Shown here piece by piece: positions 37,127 through 44,883 of a DNA stretch of 64,000 nt. Position 1 is the first letter of the stretch, and each line of letters starts with the position of its first letter. The stretch lies in the NCBI RefSeq assembly GCF_030409555.1, contig NZ_JAUFPU010000018.1:907143-971142 (forward strand), in the 5' to 3' direction. The notes under the pieces are model-generated. The model searched no databases. It saw nothing but the letters and a program-made list of their open reading frames with translations, and was not told the DNA's origin. This stretch comes from Chitinimonas viridis (GTDB lineage Bacteria > Pseudomonadota > Gammaproteobacteria > Burkholderiales > Chitinimonadaceae). The position numbers were made by a program, and so were the translations under genes.

Positions 37127-39001
37127 ATGAGCGACGCCGCCCAAACCAGCCGCGAAGCAGTCATCGCGCGCATCCGTAACAGCAGCAAGGACGCCGTCGT
37201 CCTGGAAGAAATGCGCCGCCTGGGCTTCTGGCCCCAGGGCCAGGCTTCGCCCGGTGAGGGCGAGGTGGCTGCGCTGATCGAACAGGAAGCCGCGCTGATC
37301 CAGGAGCTGCAACATATCAACCGCAACCTGGCCCGTGTGCGCGACCCACAGGCCGCGCTGCTGGAGATGAAGAAAGAGCGCATGGCGGCTGCCAAGCGCC
37401 GCCGCGAGGAAACCCGCCAGCGCCATGCCCAGCTGCGCTACGAGCGTGCCACCGCATGGCATGCCCGCATGCAACAGGACATCACCTACCTGGGCGCCGG
37501 TGTATCGGCGGGCCTGGTTGACGCGCGCCACGATGCCGCCAGGCTGACAAGCAAGCAGCTGCCGCTGCTCGATGGGCCGCAAGCGCTGGCCGATGCCATG
37601 GGTGTGCCATTGGCCGAGCTGCGCTTTCTGGCTTATCACCGCAGTGTCTCGCGCATCAGTCATTACCGCCGCTTCGGAATTGCCAAGAAGACCGGTGGCG
37701 TGCGGCTGATCTCGGCCCCCATGCCGCGCCTGAAGCGTGCCCAGTACTGGGTGCTGGACCGTATCCTGGCCAAGCTGCCACTGCATGAGGCGGCGCACGG
37801 CTTTGTGCCGGGGCGTTCCATCGTCGGTAACGCCCTGCCCCATGTCGGCCGCGCCGTGGTGCTGAACCTGGATCTGCAGAATTTCTTCCCCTCCATCGCC
37901 TATCCGCGCGTGCGGGGCCTGTTCCAGTCGTTTGGCTATTCGCGCCAGATGGCGACCTTGCTGGCCTTGATCTGTACCGAGACGCCCAGCGAGGAGGTGG
38001 AGCTGGATGGCAACCGCTACCATGTGCAGACGGGTGAACGCTGCCTGCCGCAAGGCGCGCCGTCCAGCCCGGCCATCACCAATCTGCTGTGCCGGCGGCT
38101 GGACCGGCGGCTCACTGCCACGGCGGCGAAGCTGGGCTTTAGCTATACCCGCTATGCCGACGATATGACCTTCTCGGCCGATGCCCCCCAGGCCGACGGC
38201 CTGGCCCGGCTGCTCTGGCGGGTCAAGCGCATTATCGCCGACGAGGGCTTTACCCTGCACCCGGACAAGCAGCGCATCATGCGCGCTGCCAGCCGGCAGG
38301 AAGTGACCGGCGTGGTGGTGAACCGGCAGCCGGCCATCTGCCGCGATACGCTGCGTCGTTTCCGGGCGACGCTGTTCCAGGTGGAAAAGGATGGCCCGCT
38401 GGGCAAGCAGTGGAATGGCAACAGCAACGTCATTGCCGCGCTGGAGGGCTATGCCCGCTTTATCGCCATGGTGGACCCCGCCAAGGGCGAGCCGCTGTGC
38501 CAGCGGGCCGCTTTGCTGCGTGCCAAGTGGGGCTCGGTACTGCCGGCGCCCGCCAGCACCGGCTATCGCCGCGCTTTCCGCTCGGCCAGCGCCGAAGGCC
38601 GGCAGACGCCGGGCCGCATCTGGCTGCCGGCTGCACGGCCTGTGCCCCAGTTGGAGCAGACCGACCAGCAGCAACGCGAGCAGCGTGCCGCAGCGCGCGA
38701 GGCCGCGAAGCCCGCCCCGGTGCCACAGAGTACATCCAGCCGCCCCACGGCCACACCGCCTGCAGCCCAGCCGCAGGGCGCCAACCCGGCTGGCGCTGGC
38801 TGGGTGCAGCAGTACTACGGCCTGCTGGCCGTAGGCCAGTTCATGGCCCTGCTGGCCATCGGAGTGCTGGGGCGCTTCTGGTTACTGCCGCTATGTGGCC
38901 TGGCATTGATGCTGTATGCCCTGCGCACCCGCCATATCAGCGGCTGGCATTTTGCCCTGGCCTTGGTGGTGGGCATCCTGTTCGATGGGGTGTTGCACTA
39001 A
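37127..39001 (+). CDS. Retron reverse transcriptase with N- and C-terminal extensions
   Basis: A 624-residue protein. The reverse-transcriptase core (about 185-460) has NLDLQNFFPSI, QGAPSSPAITNLLCRRL, the catalytic YTRYADDMTFSAD (YADD at about 343-346) and the retron-type VTGVVVN motif. Before it is a charged helical segment (about 45-115: ALIEQEAALIQELQHINRNL, MKKERMAAAKRRREETRQR), probably coiled-coil. After it come a Pro/Ala/Gln linker (about 500-565) and two to three hydrophobic helices (LLAVGQFMALLAIGVL, LLPLCGLALMLYAL, HFALALVVGILFDGVL). Typical retron RTs are about half this length. It would copy the adjacent msd into branched DNA. The membrane tail may place the complex at the inner membrane. 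Confidence 0.88.
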   Translation: MSDAAQTSREAVIARIRNSSKDAVVLEEMRRLGFWPQGQASPGEGEVAALIEQEAALIQELQHINRNLARVRDPQAALLEMKKERMAAAKRRREETRQRHAQLRYERATAWHARMQQDITYLGAGVSAGLVDARHDAARLTSKQLPLLDGPQALADAMGVPLAELRFLAYHRSVSRISHYRRFGIAKKTGGVRLISAPMPRLKRAQYWVLDRILAKLPLHEAAHGFVPGRSIVGNALPHVGRAVVLNLDLQNFFPSIAYPRVRGLFQSFGYSRQMATLLALICTETPSEEVELDGNRYHVQTGERCLPQGAPSSPAITNLLCRRLDRRLTATAAKLGFSYTRYADDMTFSADAPQADGLARLLWRVKRIIADEGFTLHPDKQRIMRAASRQEVTGVVVNRQPAICRDTLRRFRATLFQVEKDGPLGKQWNGNSNVIAALEGYARFIAMVDPAKGEPLCQRAALLRAKWGSVLPAPASTGYRRAFRSASAEGRQTPGRIWLPAARPVPQLEQTDQQQREQRAAAREAAKPAPVPQSTSSRPTATPPAAQPQGANPAGAGWVQQYYGLLAVGQFMALLAIGVLGRFWLLPLCGLALMLYALRTRHISGWHFALALVVGILFDGVLH

Positions 39002-39004
39002 GCG

Positions 39005-39026
39005 CGCCAACAAAACCCTGTTGGCG
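39005..39026 (+). terminator. Hairpin after the reverse transcriptase gene
   Basis: CGCCAACA and TGTTGGCG pair over 8 bp around AAACCC, directly after the stop. No U-tract follows. The sequence AACAAAACCC is shared with the ends of the 126-bp element, so this may instead be a fragment of one. Confidence 0.4.
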
Positions 39027-39106
39027 GCGCAAAGCGTCGTTAGCCATCCCCCTGTGGAGCACTCCCCGGATTCTGGTCGCAGGCATGCCGGCCAGTGCCG
39101 GGCCGC

Positions 39107-39541
39107 TCAGCTTCGGCGATAGATGGCCATGGCTATTGCGCCCAGCAGGCAGGCGGCGCCAACGCCAAGCAGGAAATCCGAGCTATCTGCGTGATTGGAC
39201 AGCACGACGACCTGGGTGTCCTCGGGCAGATAGCGTATCTCCAATGGCGGCATATCGCGCGGAGATTGATTCCGCAGGCTCTTGCCCAGGCGGTCGGATA
39301 GATCAACCGAGGCCCGCACCGAACGTCCGCTTTCGGTTTCATATTGGATGCTGGCCGAGTAGTTCCGGTTGCGCCAGTCTATGGTCTGCCAGTCCACACT
39401 TTCGATGGTGGCTTCGGTCGTTACGCCATGATCTTCCAGCGCCCGGTTGTCGCGGCGTTCCTGATAGCCTTGGTACAACATGATGGCGCCCACCACAGCA
39501 AGGACGGGTAGGGTTAGCGCATCTCTTGTCGACTCGAACAT
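39107..39541 (-). CDS. DUF3592-like membrane protein, paralogue 1
   Basis: This encodes 144 residues: an N-terminal helix (LPVLAVVGAIMLYQGY), a small extracytoplasmic beta domain (TTEATIESVDW, SIQYETESGRSV, IRYLPEDTQVVVL) and a C-terminal helix (LLGVGAACLLGAIAMAIY). The arrangement and the DHG...A.I..V..., V.YLPEDT motifs fit DUF3592. AAGGAATAG precedes the ATG at 39541. The next gene upstream is a clear paralogue. Function unknown. Confidence 0.7.
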   Translation of the reverse strand: MFESTRDALTLPVLAVVGAIMLYQGYQERRDNRALEDHGVTTEATIESVDWQTIDWRNRNYSASIQYETESGRSVRASVDLSDRLGKSLRNQSPRDMPPLEIRYLPEDTQVVVLSNHADSSDFLLGVGAACLLGAIAMAIYRRS

Positions 39542-39671
39542 CGGTCTATTCCTTCTGTTTTGCAGCTGTATTGCCTTAAACCAGGCAAACAAAAACCATG
39601 TGGGTACAGGTGCAAGGTGCCTCGCTGTACTTCAAGATAGGGAAACTATCGGGGGGAAGGGAACAAATAAG

Positions 39672-39694
39672 CACACCGGCCTTGAGCCGGTGTG
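39672..39694 (-). terminator. Terminator between the DUF3592 paralogues
   Basis: CACACCGGC and GCCGGTGTG form a 9-bp stem with a five-base loop. T-rich runs flank both sides (TTTGTTTT on the plus strand, CTTATTTGTT on the minus), so it can work in either direction. It ends the transcript of the 39721-40188 gene. Confidence 0.8.
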
Positions 39695-39720
39695 TTTGTT
39701 TTCTGCCTGGCTACCGTAGA

Positions 39721-40188
39721 TCAGGCAGCAGCCGTTTCCATCTCGCCAGCGGATTTCTTCTTGTAGCGACGGTAGAGCACCACGCCTACGGCAGCCAGCA
39801 GGGCCACGGCGCCGCCGCCGAACATGCCGGCGGAGTTGTCCTGGTGGTCGGCCAGTTCTACCACCGTGGTGTCTTCCGGCAGGTACTTCACCTTCAGCGT
39901 GCCGGGGGCGTCGCTGTCGCGCAGTTGCTTGCCTTGCGTATCGGGCAGCTCGACCGAACCGGCGATTTCCTGGCCGGCTTCGGTGGTGAAGCGGATATCG
40001 GCCTTGAAGTTGCGGTCACGGCCACGCTTGGTGGACCAGTTCACCTGTTCGATCACGGCCTCAGCCAGCTTGCCGTGGTCATTCAGGGCCTTGCTGTGGC
40101 GGTATTCCTGCACGCCGCTATAGAGCAGGCCTATGCCGACGAGGATAAGGACGGGTACTAGCAGAAAGCTTTTGATTTTATCGATCAT
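39721..40188 (-). CDS. DUF3592-like membrane protein, paralogue 2
   Basis: The 155-residue protein repeats the layout of its neighbour: N-terminal helix (FLLVPVLILVGIGLLYSG), a central domain with IRFTTEAGQEIAGSVELPDT and VKYLPEDTTVVELADHQDNS, then a C-terminal helix (GGGAVALLAAVGVVLYRRYK). YLPEDT.VV is shared with the paralogue. The start at 40188 gives a normal N-terminus but lacks an obvious ribosome binding site. Function unknown. Confidence 0.7.
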   Translation of the reverse strand: MIDKIKSFLLVPVLILVGIGLLYSGVQEYRHSKALNDHGKLAEAVIEQVNWSTKRGRDRNFKADIRFTTEAGQEIAGSVELPDTQGKQLRDSDAPGTLKVKYLPEDTTVVELADHQDNSAGMFGGGAVALLAAVGVVLYRRYKKKSAGEMETAAA

Positions 40189-40300
40189 GACAGAATGTAA
40201 GTATCGGTATGCAATGAAGGAAAGAGCGCAGCCCAGCCTGCTGGCTGGGCTGCGCCAAAGGATTGCGGCGGTGGCGGCATTCATGCCGCCGGGGCAGCGA

Positions 40301-41008
40301 TCAATCGTCGCTGCTGGCCAGCGACAGCAGTATGCGCAGCACGTACCAGAGCATCAGCGCGATGGATGCGAACAGGTGGAGGGCGGCGCCGGCGGGGCGG
40401 TCGGTGGGGTAGTGATGAATGATGTTGGAGGTGTCGTACAGCACACAGCCACCAGCAAACACCACCATGATGGCGGAGAACCAGATGCCCAATTGGAAGC
40501 CGAAGATCACGCTGGCGATGATGGCGCCCACGGCGACCATGCCACCGATGCGCAGCATGCCGCCCATGAAAGAGAAGTCCTTCTTGGTGGAGAAGGCCGT
40601 CCAGGTCAGGCCACCGACCAGCAGCAGGGTGATAAAGCCGGCGGCGGGGATGGCGGCAGGCGAGATGACGGCCGCCAGGGCGAACAGCGGGGCAAAGATC
40701 AGGCTCTCTGCCAGCACGTAGATGCTCAGGCCAACCAGCTGCTTCTGGTTGCTCTCGGCATTATCGGCCAGATGGGTGGCCAGCCAGCCCACCACCATGA
40801 AGCCGCCCATGAAGGCCAGCCACATATACTTGCCGCCGGCCAGTACGCTTAGCATGGCGCGGCCCAGGCCGGCGACATGGAAGACGGCCGAGATGGCCAC
40901 GAACGACAGCATGGCCACACTGAGGTGGACATAGGTGGAGCGGATGAACTCGGCGCGGCTGTTTACCGCCATGCCGCCACTGGGGCCGCCCTCATAGATT
41001 TCTTGCAC
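40301..41008 (-). CDS. Bax inhibitor-1/YccA family membrane protein
   Basis: A 235-residue protein with seven predicted membrane helices and the family end region including YDTSNIIHHYPTDRPAGAAL and LRILLSLASSDD. Members act as calcium-leak or stress-linked membrane proteins; the bacterial role is not settled. It uses a GTG start at 41008 with GGGAG upstream. Confidence 0.85.
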   Translation of the reverse strand: MQEIYEGGPSGGMAVNSRAEFIRSTYVHLSVAMLSFVAISAVFHVAGLGRAMLSVLAGGKYMWLAFMGGFMVVGWLATHLADNAESNQKQLVGLSIYVLAESLIFAPLFALAAVISPAAIPAAGFITLLLVGGLTWTAFSTKKDFSFMGGMLRIGGMVAVGAIIASVIFGFQLGIWFSAIMVVFAGGCVLYDTSNIIHHYPTDRPAGAALHLFASIALMLWYVLRILLSLASSDD

Positions 41009-41186
41009 AGTATTTCTCCCTGATTATCAGATAGTTCGCATGCATTTGGCATGTCGGGGCGAATTCTAGCAGCCGCTTGCGGGCATGCCCGCCTGCTTGG
41101 GGGCGAGTGTGAATAGTTGTGTCGCGACCAGGATGGGCCAGGCAGCCAGACTGCTGCTGCCTGGCCCATCCCGATGGCTATGTCGC

Positions 41187-41882
41187 CTAGCCGGTCAGGC
41201 GCGACCAGAGCCGCGACAAGCCGCCCTGCTTGGGCAGGACGCGCTCCAGATCGCTGAGTTGGCCCACTCCCTGGCTGATCAGCTGCTTGAGCAAGGCTGG
41301 CGTGCCGGACTTGCGCGACAGCGTGACTTCCTCGTCGGTGATGACGGTGATCACCAGCATCTCAACCGGGCCAGCGGCCGACTGCAGGGTCTGCGGCAGC
41401 GGGGCGAAAGCCTTGGTGATCATCAGGTTGACCGGCGCCGCTACGCCGATATCCAGCCCGCCGGTGGTCATGCCATCGTGTGCTTCCACGATTTCCAGAA
41501 AACCTGCCTCGTTGACCACCTCGGCATACAGGGTCTGTGCGATTACCTGTAGCGCCCAGTCGGCGGGGCCCTGGCTGATCACCAGCAGCTCATAACCCAA
41601 GCCGGCTTCCCGCTCTCCGCCGAAGGCCTCGGGATCGCTGAGCCCGCAGGACGCATAGATATGGGTGCCTGGCCCGTAGATATCGGACGCTATGCTCAGG
41701 ATGCGGCCCTGCCAGTAACCGTCCAGCGCTTCGGCGTGGAATGGGGTGGCTGATACCTTGCCCAGCTGTTGTTCATAGAAGGCCAGCAAGGCCGTGTCGT
41801 CGAACCCGGTTGCAGGCAGGCCCTGCAGCAGCGCATGCGCCGTGGACAATGTTTGATTGGTGGCATTGGCCTGATCGGTCAT
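41187..41882 (-). CDS. Suppressor-of-fused (SUFU) domain protein
   Basis: The 231-residue product contains the segment IYASCGLSDPEAFGGEREAG, then YELLVISQG and GLDIGVAAPVNLMITKAFAP, which fits the SUFU-like fold common in bacterial immunity proteins and stress proteins. No toxin gene is adjacent, so an immunity role is not shown. The 250 bases to the next gene contain nothing recognisable. Confidence 0.65.
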   Translation of the reverse strand: MTDQANATNQTLSTAHALLQGLPATGFDDTALLAFYEQQLGKVSATPFHAEALDGYWQGRILSIASDIYGPGTHIYASCGLSDPEAFGGEREAGLGYELLVISQGPADWALQVIAQTLYAEVVNEAGFLEIVEAHDGMTTGGLDIGVAAPVNLMITKAFAPLPQTLQSAAGPVEMLVITVITDEEVTLSRKSGTPALLKQLISQGVGQLSDLERVLPKQGGLSRLWSRLTG

Positions 41883-42133
41883 CTGACTACCCTCTCCCTT
41901 TGGTGTTTTATATGACCGGCTGCATGCTACGCAGTGGGCGCAGGCCGGTCATACCCCATATGGGTGAGTGGTGGCGAGATTCGGTGCGGGTACAACAGGC
42001 CCGTGAGTGTTCGATTCATTACTGGCGTGCGGCCTGTTCCGTTGCTGATGAAAGCCAGTGAGGGCGGGGGGCAAACTGGGAAAGCCTGCTGCACCCGTTA
42101 TCACCCGGCTATGACTTTATCCACAAGCAGGCG

Positions 42134-42427
42134 CTAGTCCGGCGGGGTATCCAGGGTGATGAACAACTCGTCTATGCGGCAATCGAACAGATTGAGCAGG
42201 GCATCGAGGACATTGGTATTGAGCTTTTCGGCCTGGTTGTCGACGATGCGCTTGAACTGCGAATAGGAGATATCGCAGCCACGGCTGATGAGCTCGCGGT
42301 AGAGCTTGGAGATATCGCGGTAGCCGTGCTGGGCCATCAGCACCCGGACATTGAGTGCAAGGCGGCGTTGGCCATACTTATAGCCCTGGCCGGCCGGTGT
42401 GCTGGCGGAATCGGTGGTATCTGGCAT
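42134..42427 (-). CDS. XRE-family (HTH_26-like) transcriptional regulator
   Basis: This is a 97-residue protein. Residues about 25-90 form a Cro/C1-type helix-turn-helix: NVRVLMAQHGYRDISKLYRE, then ISYSQFKRIVDNQAEKLNTN and VLDALLNLFDCRIDELFI. No effector domain. It is divergent from the small gene at 42635 and could regulate it or itself. Confidence 0.8.
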   Translation of the reverse strand: MPDTTDSASTPAGQGYKYGQRRLALNVRVLMAQHGYRDISKLYRELISRGCDISYSQFKRIVDNQAEKLNTNVLDALLNLFDCRIDELFITLDTPPD

Positions 42428-42634
42428 GCATGTCGTTCCTCACTACGACATTCGCATCATACCGCAGCGGGTCGCCAGGCGCACTTTATGGCCCTTTGGT
42501 GAAGAAAATGTGCATCAGATGGAAATAAATTGATTGCAGGGGCTTGCGCGCGGCTTTTTTATCGTGCCATACTGCATCCCATACCAGCCCGATAGCGGGC
42601 CGGCACACTTGAATTTCGAACTGGAGCTGCAAAC

Positions 42635-42910
42635 GTGAACACCCTTTCCATCAACCTGATAGCAGTCAGCCGGCGCATGACGTCGTGGCTGGCTGTTGCG
42701 GCCGGCGCTGGCGCCGCTCGCCTCGGGTTGCCGGAGAGCGTGGCTCAGGCGTTTGCCGCCAAGCCGACGCTGGCAGGCCAGCCAGTCGGCCGCCATGAGC
42801 GCAAGCACCAAGAAGTCTGCCTGGGCAAGCTCAATCAGTACCAACAGGCATGGCATATGTACAGGATGCATCCGGGGTTTACCCCACAGGTCGCTGGAGG
42901 AATACGCTAG
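42635..42910 (+). CDS. Hypothetical small protein
   Basis: A 91-residue frame starts at GTG 42635 with GGAG about seven bases upstream and begins MNTLSINLIAVSRRMTSWLA. It contains RLGLPESVAQAFAAKPTLAG and a His/Gln-rich end (RHERKHQEVC, YQQAWHMYRM). An intrinsic terminator follows 30 bases after the stop, which supports a real plus-strand transcript. No family recognised. The opposite-strand frame is weaker. Confidence 0.5.
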   Translation: MNTLSINLIAVSRRMTSWLAVAAGAGAARLGLPESVAQAFAAKPTLAGQPVGRHERKHQEVCLGKLNQYQQAWHMYRMHPGFTPQVAGGIR

Positions 42911-42939
42911 CGACGGATCGAAACACTCGATCAGGCTCC

Positions 42940-42979
42940 AAGCCCGGATGCTCCAAATGGACTCCGGGCTTTTTGTTTT
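42940..42979 (+). terminator. Intrinsic terminator
   Basis: AAGCCCGGA (42940-42948) pairs with TCCGGGCTT (42963-42971), followed by TTTGTTTTC. It closes the transcript carrying the 42635-42910 gene. Confidence 0.88.
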
Positions 42980-43201
42980 CTTGGCATTGGAGTTATCGAT
43001 GAACCTTCACCTCAAGCGGGCGGCGTGCCTGCCGGACATTGGCACCGGCCCGCAACCCAGCAGCAGTAAAGCCCTCGCTCGGCGGGGCCTGTTCCCGGTA
43101 CTTATCGGATACGGACAGCAACGATCTTTCACAACATGGCGTCGTACTGCCCCCCTCCCCCGTGCCCAGCATGTGCATGGCGTGGTTGCCGGGGCAGCCG
43201 C

Positions 43202-43274
43202 GTGGATGTAGCTCAATCGGTAGAGCGCGACCCAATGTGGTCGAGGCCGTGGGTTCGAATCCCACCTTCCGCGC
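43202..43274 (+). tRNA. tRNA-like sequence, anticodon loop shortened
   Basis: D-arm (GCTCAATCGGTAGAGC) and T-arm (GTGGG TTCGAAT CCCAC) are normal. The anticodon stem CGACC/GGTCG encloses only six bases (CAATGT) instead of seven, so no anticodon can be assigned. The acceptor stem has one mismatch but can be extended by two outer pairs, and no CCA is encoded. It is either degenerate or a structural mimic. About 290 gene-free bases precede it. Confidence 0.45.
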
Positions 43275-43472
43275 ATTCACGTAAGTGGCTTCTGTGCTGG
43301 CTGTTGCCTGCCTGTGCCGGCAAGGTCGCGGGTGCGATGGCTGCCAGGTTAGGGGCAGCGGTGCAGAGGCTGCTTACGTGAATTTGATACATCTTAGAGT
43401 CTGTTATGGATCTAAGTGCTTGAAAAATGCCGTCCTTTGCTGAGCGGTATACCAGTTTCGCGTGTACTTCGG

Positions 43473-43550
43473 GGAGATCGTAGCTCAGTTGGCAGAGCCC
43501 CAGGTTGTGGTCCCGGTGGTCATCGGTTCGAATCCGATCGGTCTCCCCCA
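43473..43550 (+). tRNA. tRNA-His (anticodon GTG)
   Basis: Anticodon loop TTGTGGT in a CCAGG/CCCGG stem (one mismatch), D-arm GCTCAGTTGGCAGAGC, T-arm ATCGG TTCGAAT CCGAT and acceptor GAGATCG/CGGTCTC with a G opposite C73, as required for histidine tRNA. The acceptor helix continues outward (GGG/CCC, then GTACTT with AAGTAC), so CCA is displaced by one base. This extended helix is atypical. Confidence 0.65.
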
Positions 43551-43607
43551 AGTACATGCTTTTCATTCATTCAATCGTGCCCAGGTGTGGCAGGAAGGAG
43601 AGTCATC

Positions 43608-43811
43608 ATGGCAAACCCTACAAGCATCAAGAAGCCGTCGCTCGATGCCTTCGAGCCGCTGACCCCATTGGCCATGCAGGCCGCGCGCGAGTTGCTGAGC
43701 CGTGGCGGGGTGTTGGTCAGGGCCAGTCGCAGCATGGTTGAGATACGCAGGCAGAACCAGCTGGCCACGATAGATGGCGCGGCTCGTGTGACCTGGCGGC
43801 CCGCGCTGTAG
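43608..43811 (+). CDS. 67-residue hypothetical protein within the tRNA cluster
   Basis: It starts MANPTSIKKPSLDAFEPLTP and contains AMQAARELLSRGGVLVRASR and MVEIRRQNQLATIDGAARVT. AGGAAGGAGAG lies ideally upstream of the ATG. It is a small basic protein with no signal peptide or recognisable domain, placed between tRNA-His and tRNA-Gln. Function unknown. Confidence 0.65.
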   Translation: MANPTSIKKPSLDAFEPLTPLAMQAARELLSRGGVLVRASRSMVEIRRQNQLATIDGAARVTWRPAL

Positions 43812-43853
43812 GGCACGGCCTGCATTGCCGTCGAACCGGTGTCATTCTTTTGT

Positions 43854-43929
43854 TGGGGTGTAGCTCAGTGGGTAGAGCACATGGCTTTGATCCATGTGGT
43901 CGGGGGTTCGAATCCCTCCACCCTTGCCA
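43854..43929 (+). tRNA. tRNA-Gln-like (anticodon TTG)
   Basis: D-arm GCTCAGTGGGTAGAGC, anticodon stem CATGG/CCATG with loop CTTTGAT (anticodon TTG), T-arm GGGGG TTCGAAT CCCTC with one G-U, and encoded CCA after discriminator G. The first acceptor pair is T-T and the second G-T, so the stem is weak. The D-arm is not the usual glutamine form. Confidence 0.65.
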
Positions 43930-44031
43930 ATTCAGGTAGATAAACAACTCGGGTAATTAAAAAGTGCTGACCGTAGTGGGGCAATTCGCGGCGCTTAATA
44001 GCGCTGCGCCCTACCCTTGGCGGCCAGATTT

Positions 44032-44101
44032 TCGGCGGGAGCCTGCTGGTAAGGCGGGCGGCGGTTGGCTGCCTTCGTGGGTTCGAATCCCACGCCCGTA
44101 A
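44032..44101 (+). tRNA. Degenerate tRNA-Asn-like sequence (GTT)
   Basis: A short D-arm (GCC...GGC), anticodon stem GGCGG/CTGCC with loop CGGTTGG (GTT) and a perfect T-arm GTGGG TTCGAAT CCCAC can be drawn. The acceptor stem does not pair (five-prime end TCGGCGG against GCCCGTA), the variable region is short and there is no CCA. Probably a pseudo-tRNA. Confidence 0.4.
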
Positions 44102-44151
44102 TGGCATCTGCCAGGCGCTCCCGGCGCTTGTGCCAGATATTGATCTGTTCT

Positions 44152-44228
44152 CGAAGCGTAGCGCAGCCCGGTAGCGCACCTGGTTTGGGACCAGGGGGTC
44201 GTCAGTTCGAACCTGACCGCTTCGACCA
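44152..44228 (+). tRNA. tRNA-Pro (anticodon TGG)
   Basis: Acceptor CGAAGCG/CGCTTCG is perfect, D-arm GCGCAGCCCGGTAGCGC, anticodon stem CCTGG/CCAGG with loop TTTGGGA (TGG), T-arm GTCAG TTCGAAC CTGAC, discriminator A and encoded CCA. Confidence 0.93.
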
Positions 44229-44302
44229 AGTAACCCTAACAGCTTTGGCTCTTTAATCAGAATCTGTTCGGCCACACTCTGCCTCAGCGGGCATCTATAT
44301 CC

Positions 44303-44378
44303 GGCTCAGTAGCGCAATTGGCAGCGCAGCGGATTCCAAATCCGAAGGTTGGAGGTTCGATTCCTTCCTGGGTCGCCA
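44303..44378 (+). tRNA. tRNA-Trp (anticodon CCA)
   Basis: Acceptor GGCTCAG/CTGGGTC with G-U pairs, D-arm GCGCAATTGGCAGCGC, loop TTCCAAA (anticodon CCA) in a stem GCGGA/TCCGA with one mismatch, T-arm GGAGG TTCGATT CCTTC, then G and CCA. It deviates from the usual proteobacterial tRNA-Trp, so it may be an extra copy. Confidence 0.8.
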
Positions 44379-44883
44379 TCTTCACCTCCTGGCAACTTGC
44401 ACGTAGGCACTGGCTTGCGATGCCGGTGTGCCGGGGGAGACACATCCATGCAGCACCAGGGCGCCCTCACGCCCGTCTGGCAGATGCCGGGGTGCTGCGC
44501 CCGATAGGGGAGGCAGGCTGCCTCCCACCAGAACGCCACGGTCTGGCTGGCTGTGGAAAGGGAGGCCCGCCATGCCCTTGCACCGTAGGTGCCTGGGGTA
44601 GATGGGGATGGGCCACGCACGGGCATGGCGGGGGCCTGTGTGGATATATTCAGGTGTCGGGCGGTGGCCCGGTTGCCGTCGCTTGGTTCGGTTTTCCGCT
44701 GCGGCGGCGGCCGGCCGGTGCTGTCGTGCCTATGCCAGCAAGTTATTGATTCACATGGCGCCATAGAGACTACACTGCAGGCAAGGGTGGGGTCTTGTGA
44801 TGCCCGGATGCCGTATATCGCGCGCGGCCCTTGGCGCGATACCAACCCAGAGAAAACCAGATACATGTAACCAAGGTGACATC
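44379..44883. other. 505-base gap without a convincing gene
   Basis: Between tRNA-Trp and the HNH gene nothing reads as a gene on either strand. A strong palindrome, GGGAGGCAG G CTGCCTCCC, lies near 44507-44526. The promoter of the HNH gene must lie in the last 150 bases. Confidence 0.5.

Noticed and set aside
41187-41882. SUFU-domain protein as immunity protein of a toxin system
   Set aside because: No polymorphic toxin gene lies next to it in the window.
42515-42871. 118-residue minus-strand frame
   Set aside because: Low complexity and no ribosome binding site; the plus-strand frame at 42635 has a ribosome binding site and a terminator.
43007-44275. Minus-strand frames encoding phrases like GGIRTHGLDHIGSR and RTDDHRDHNLG
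   Set aside because: These are the well-known spurious peptides produced by reading tRNA genes antisense.
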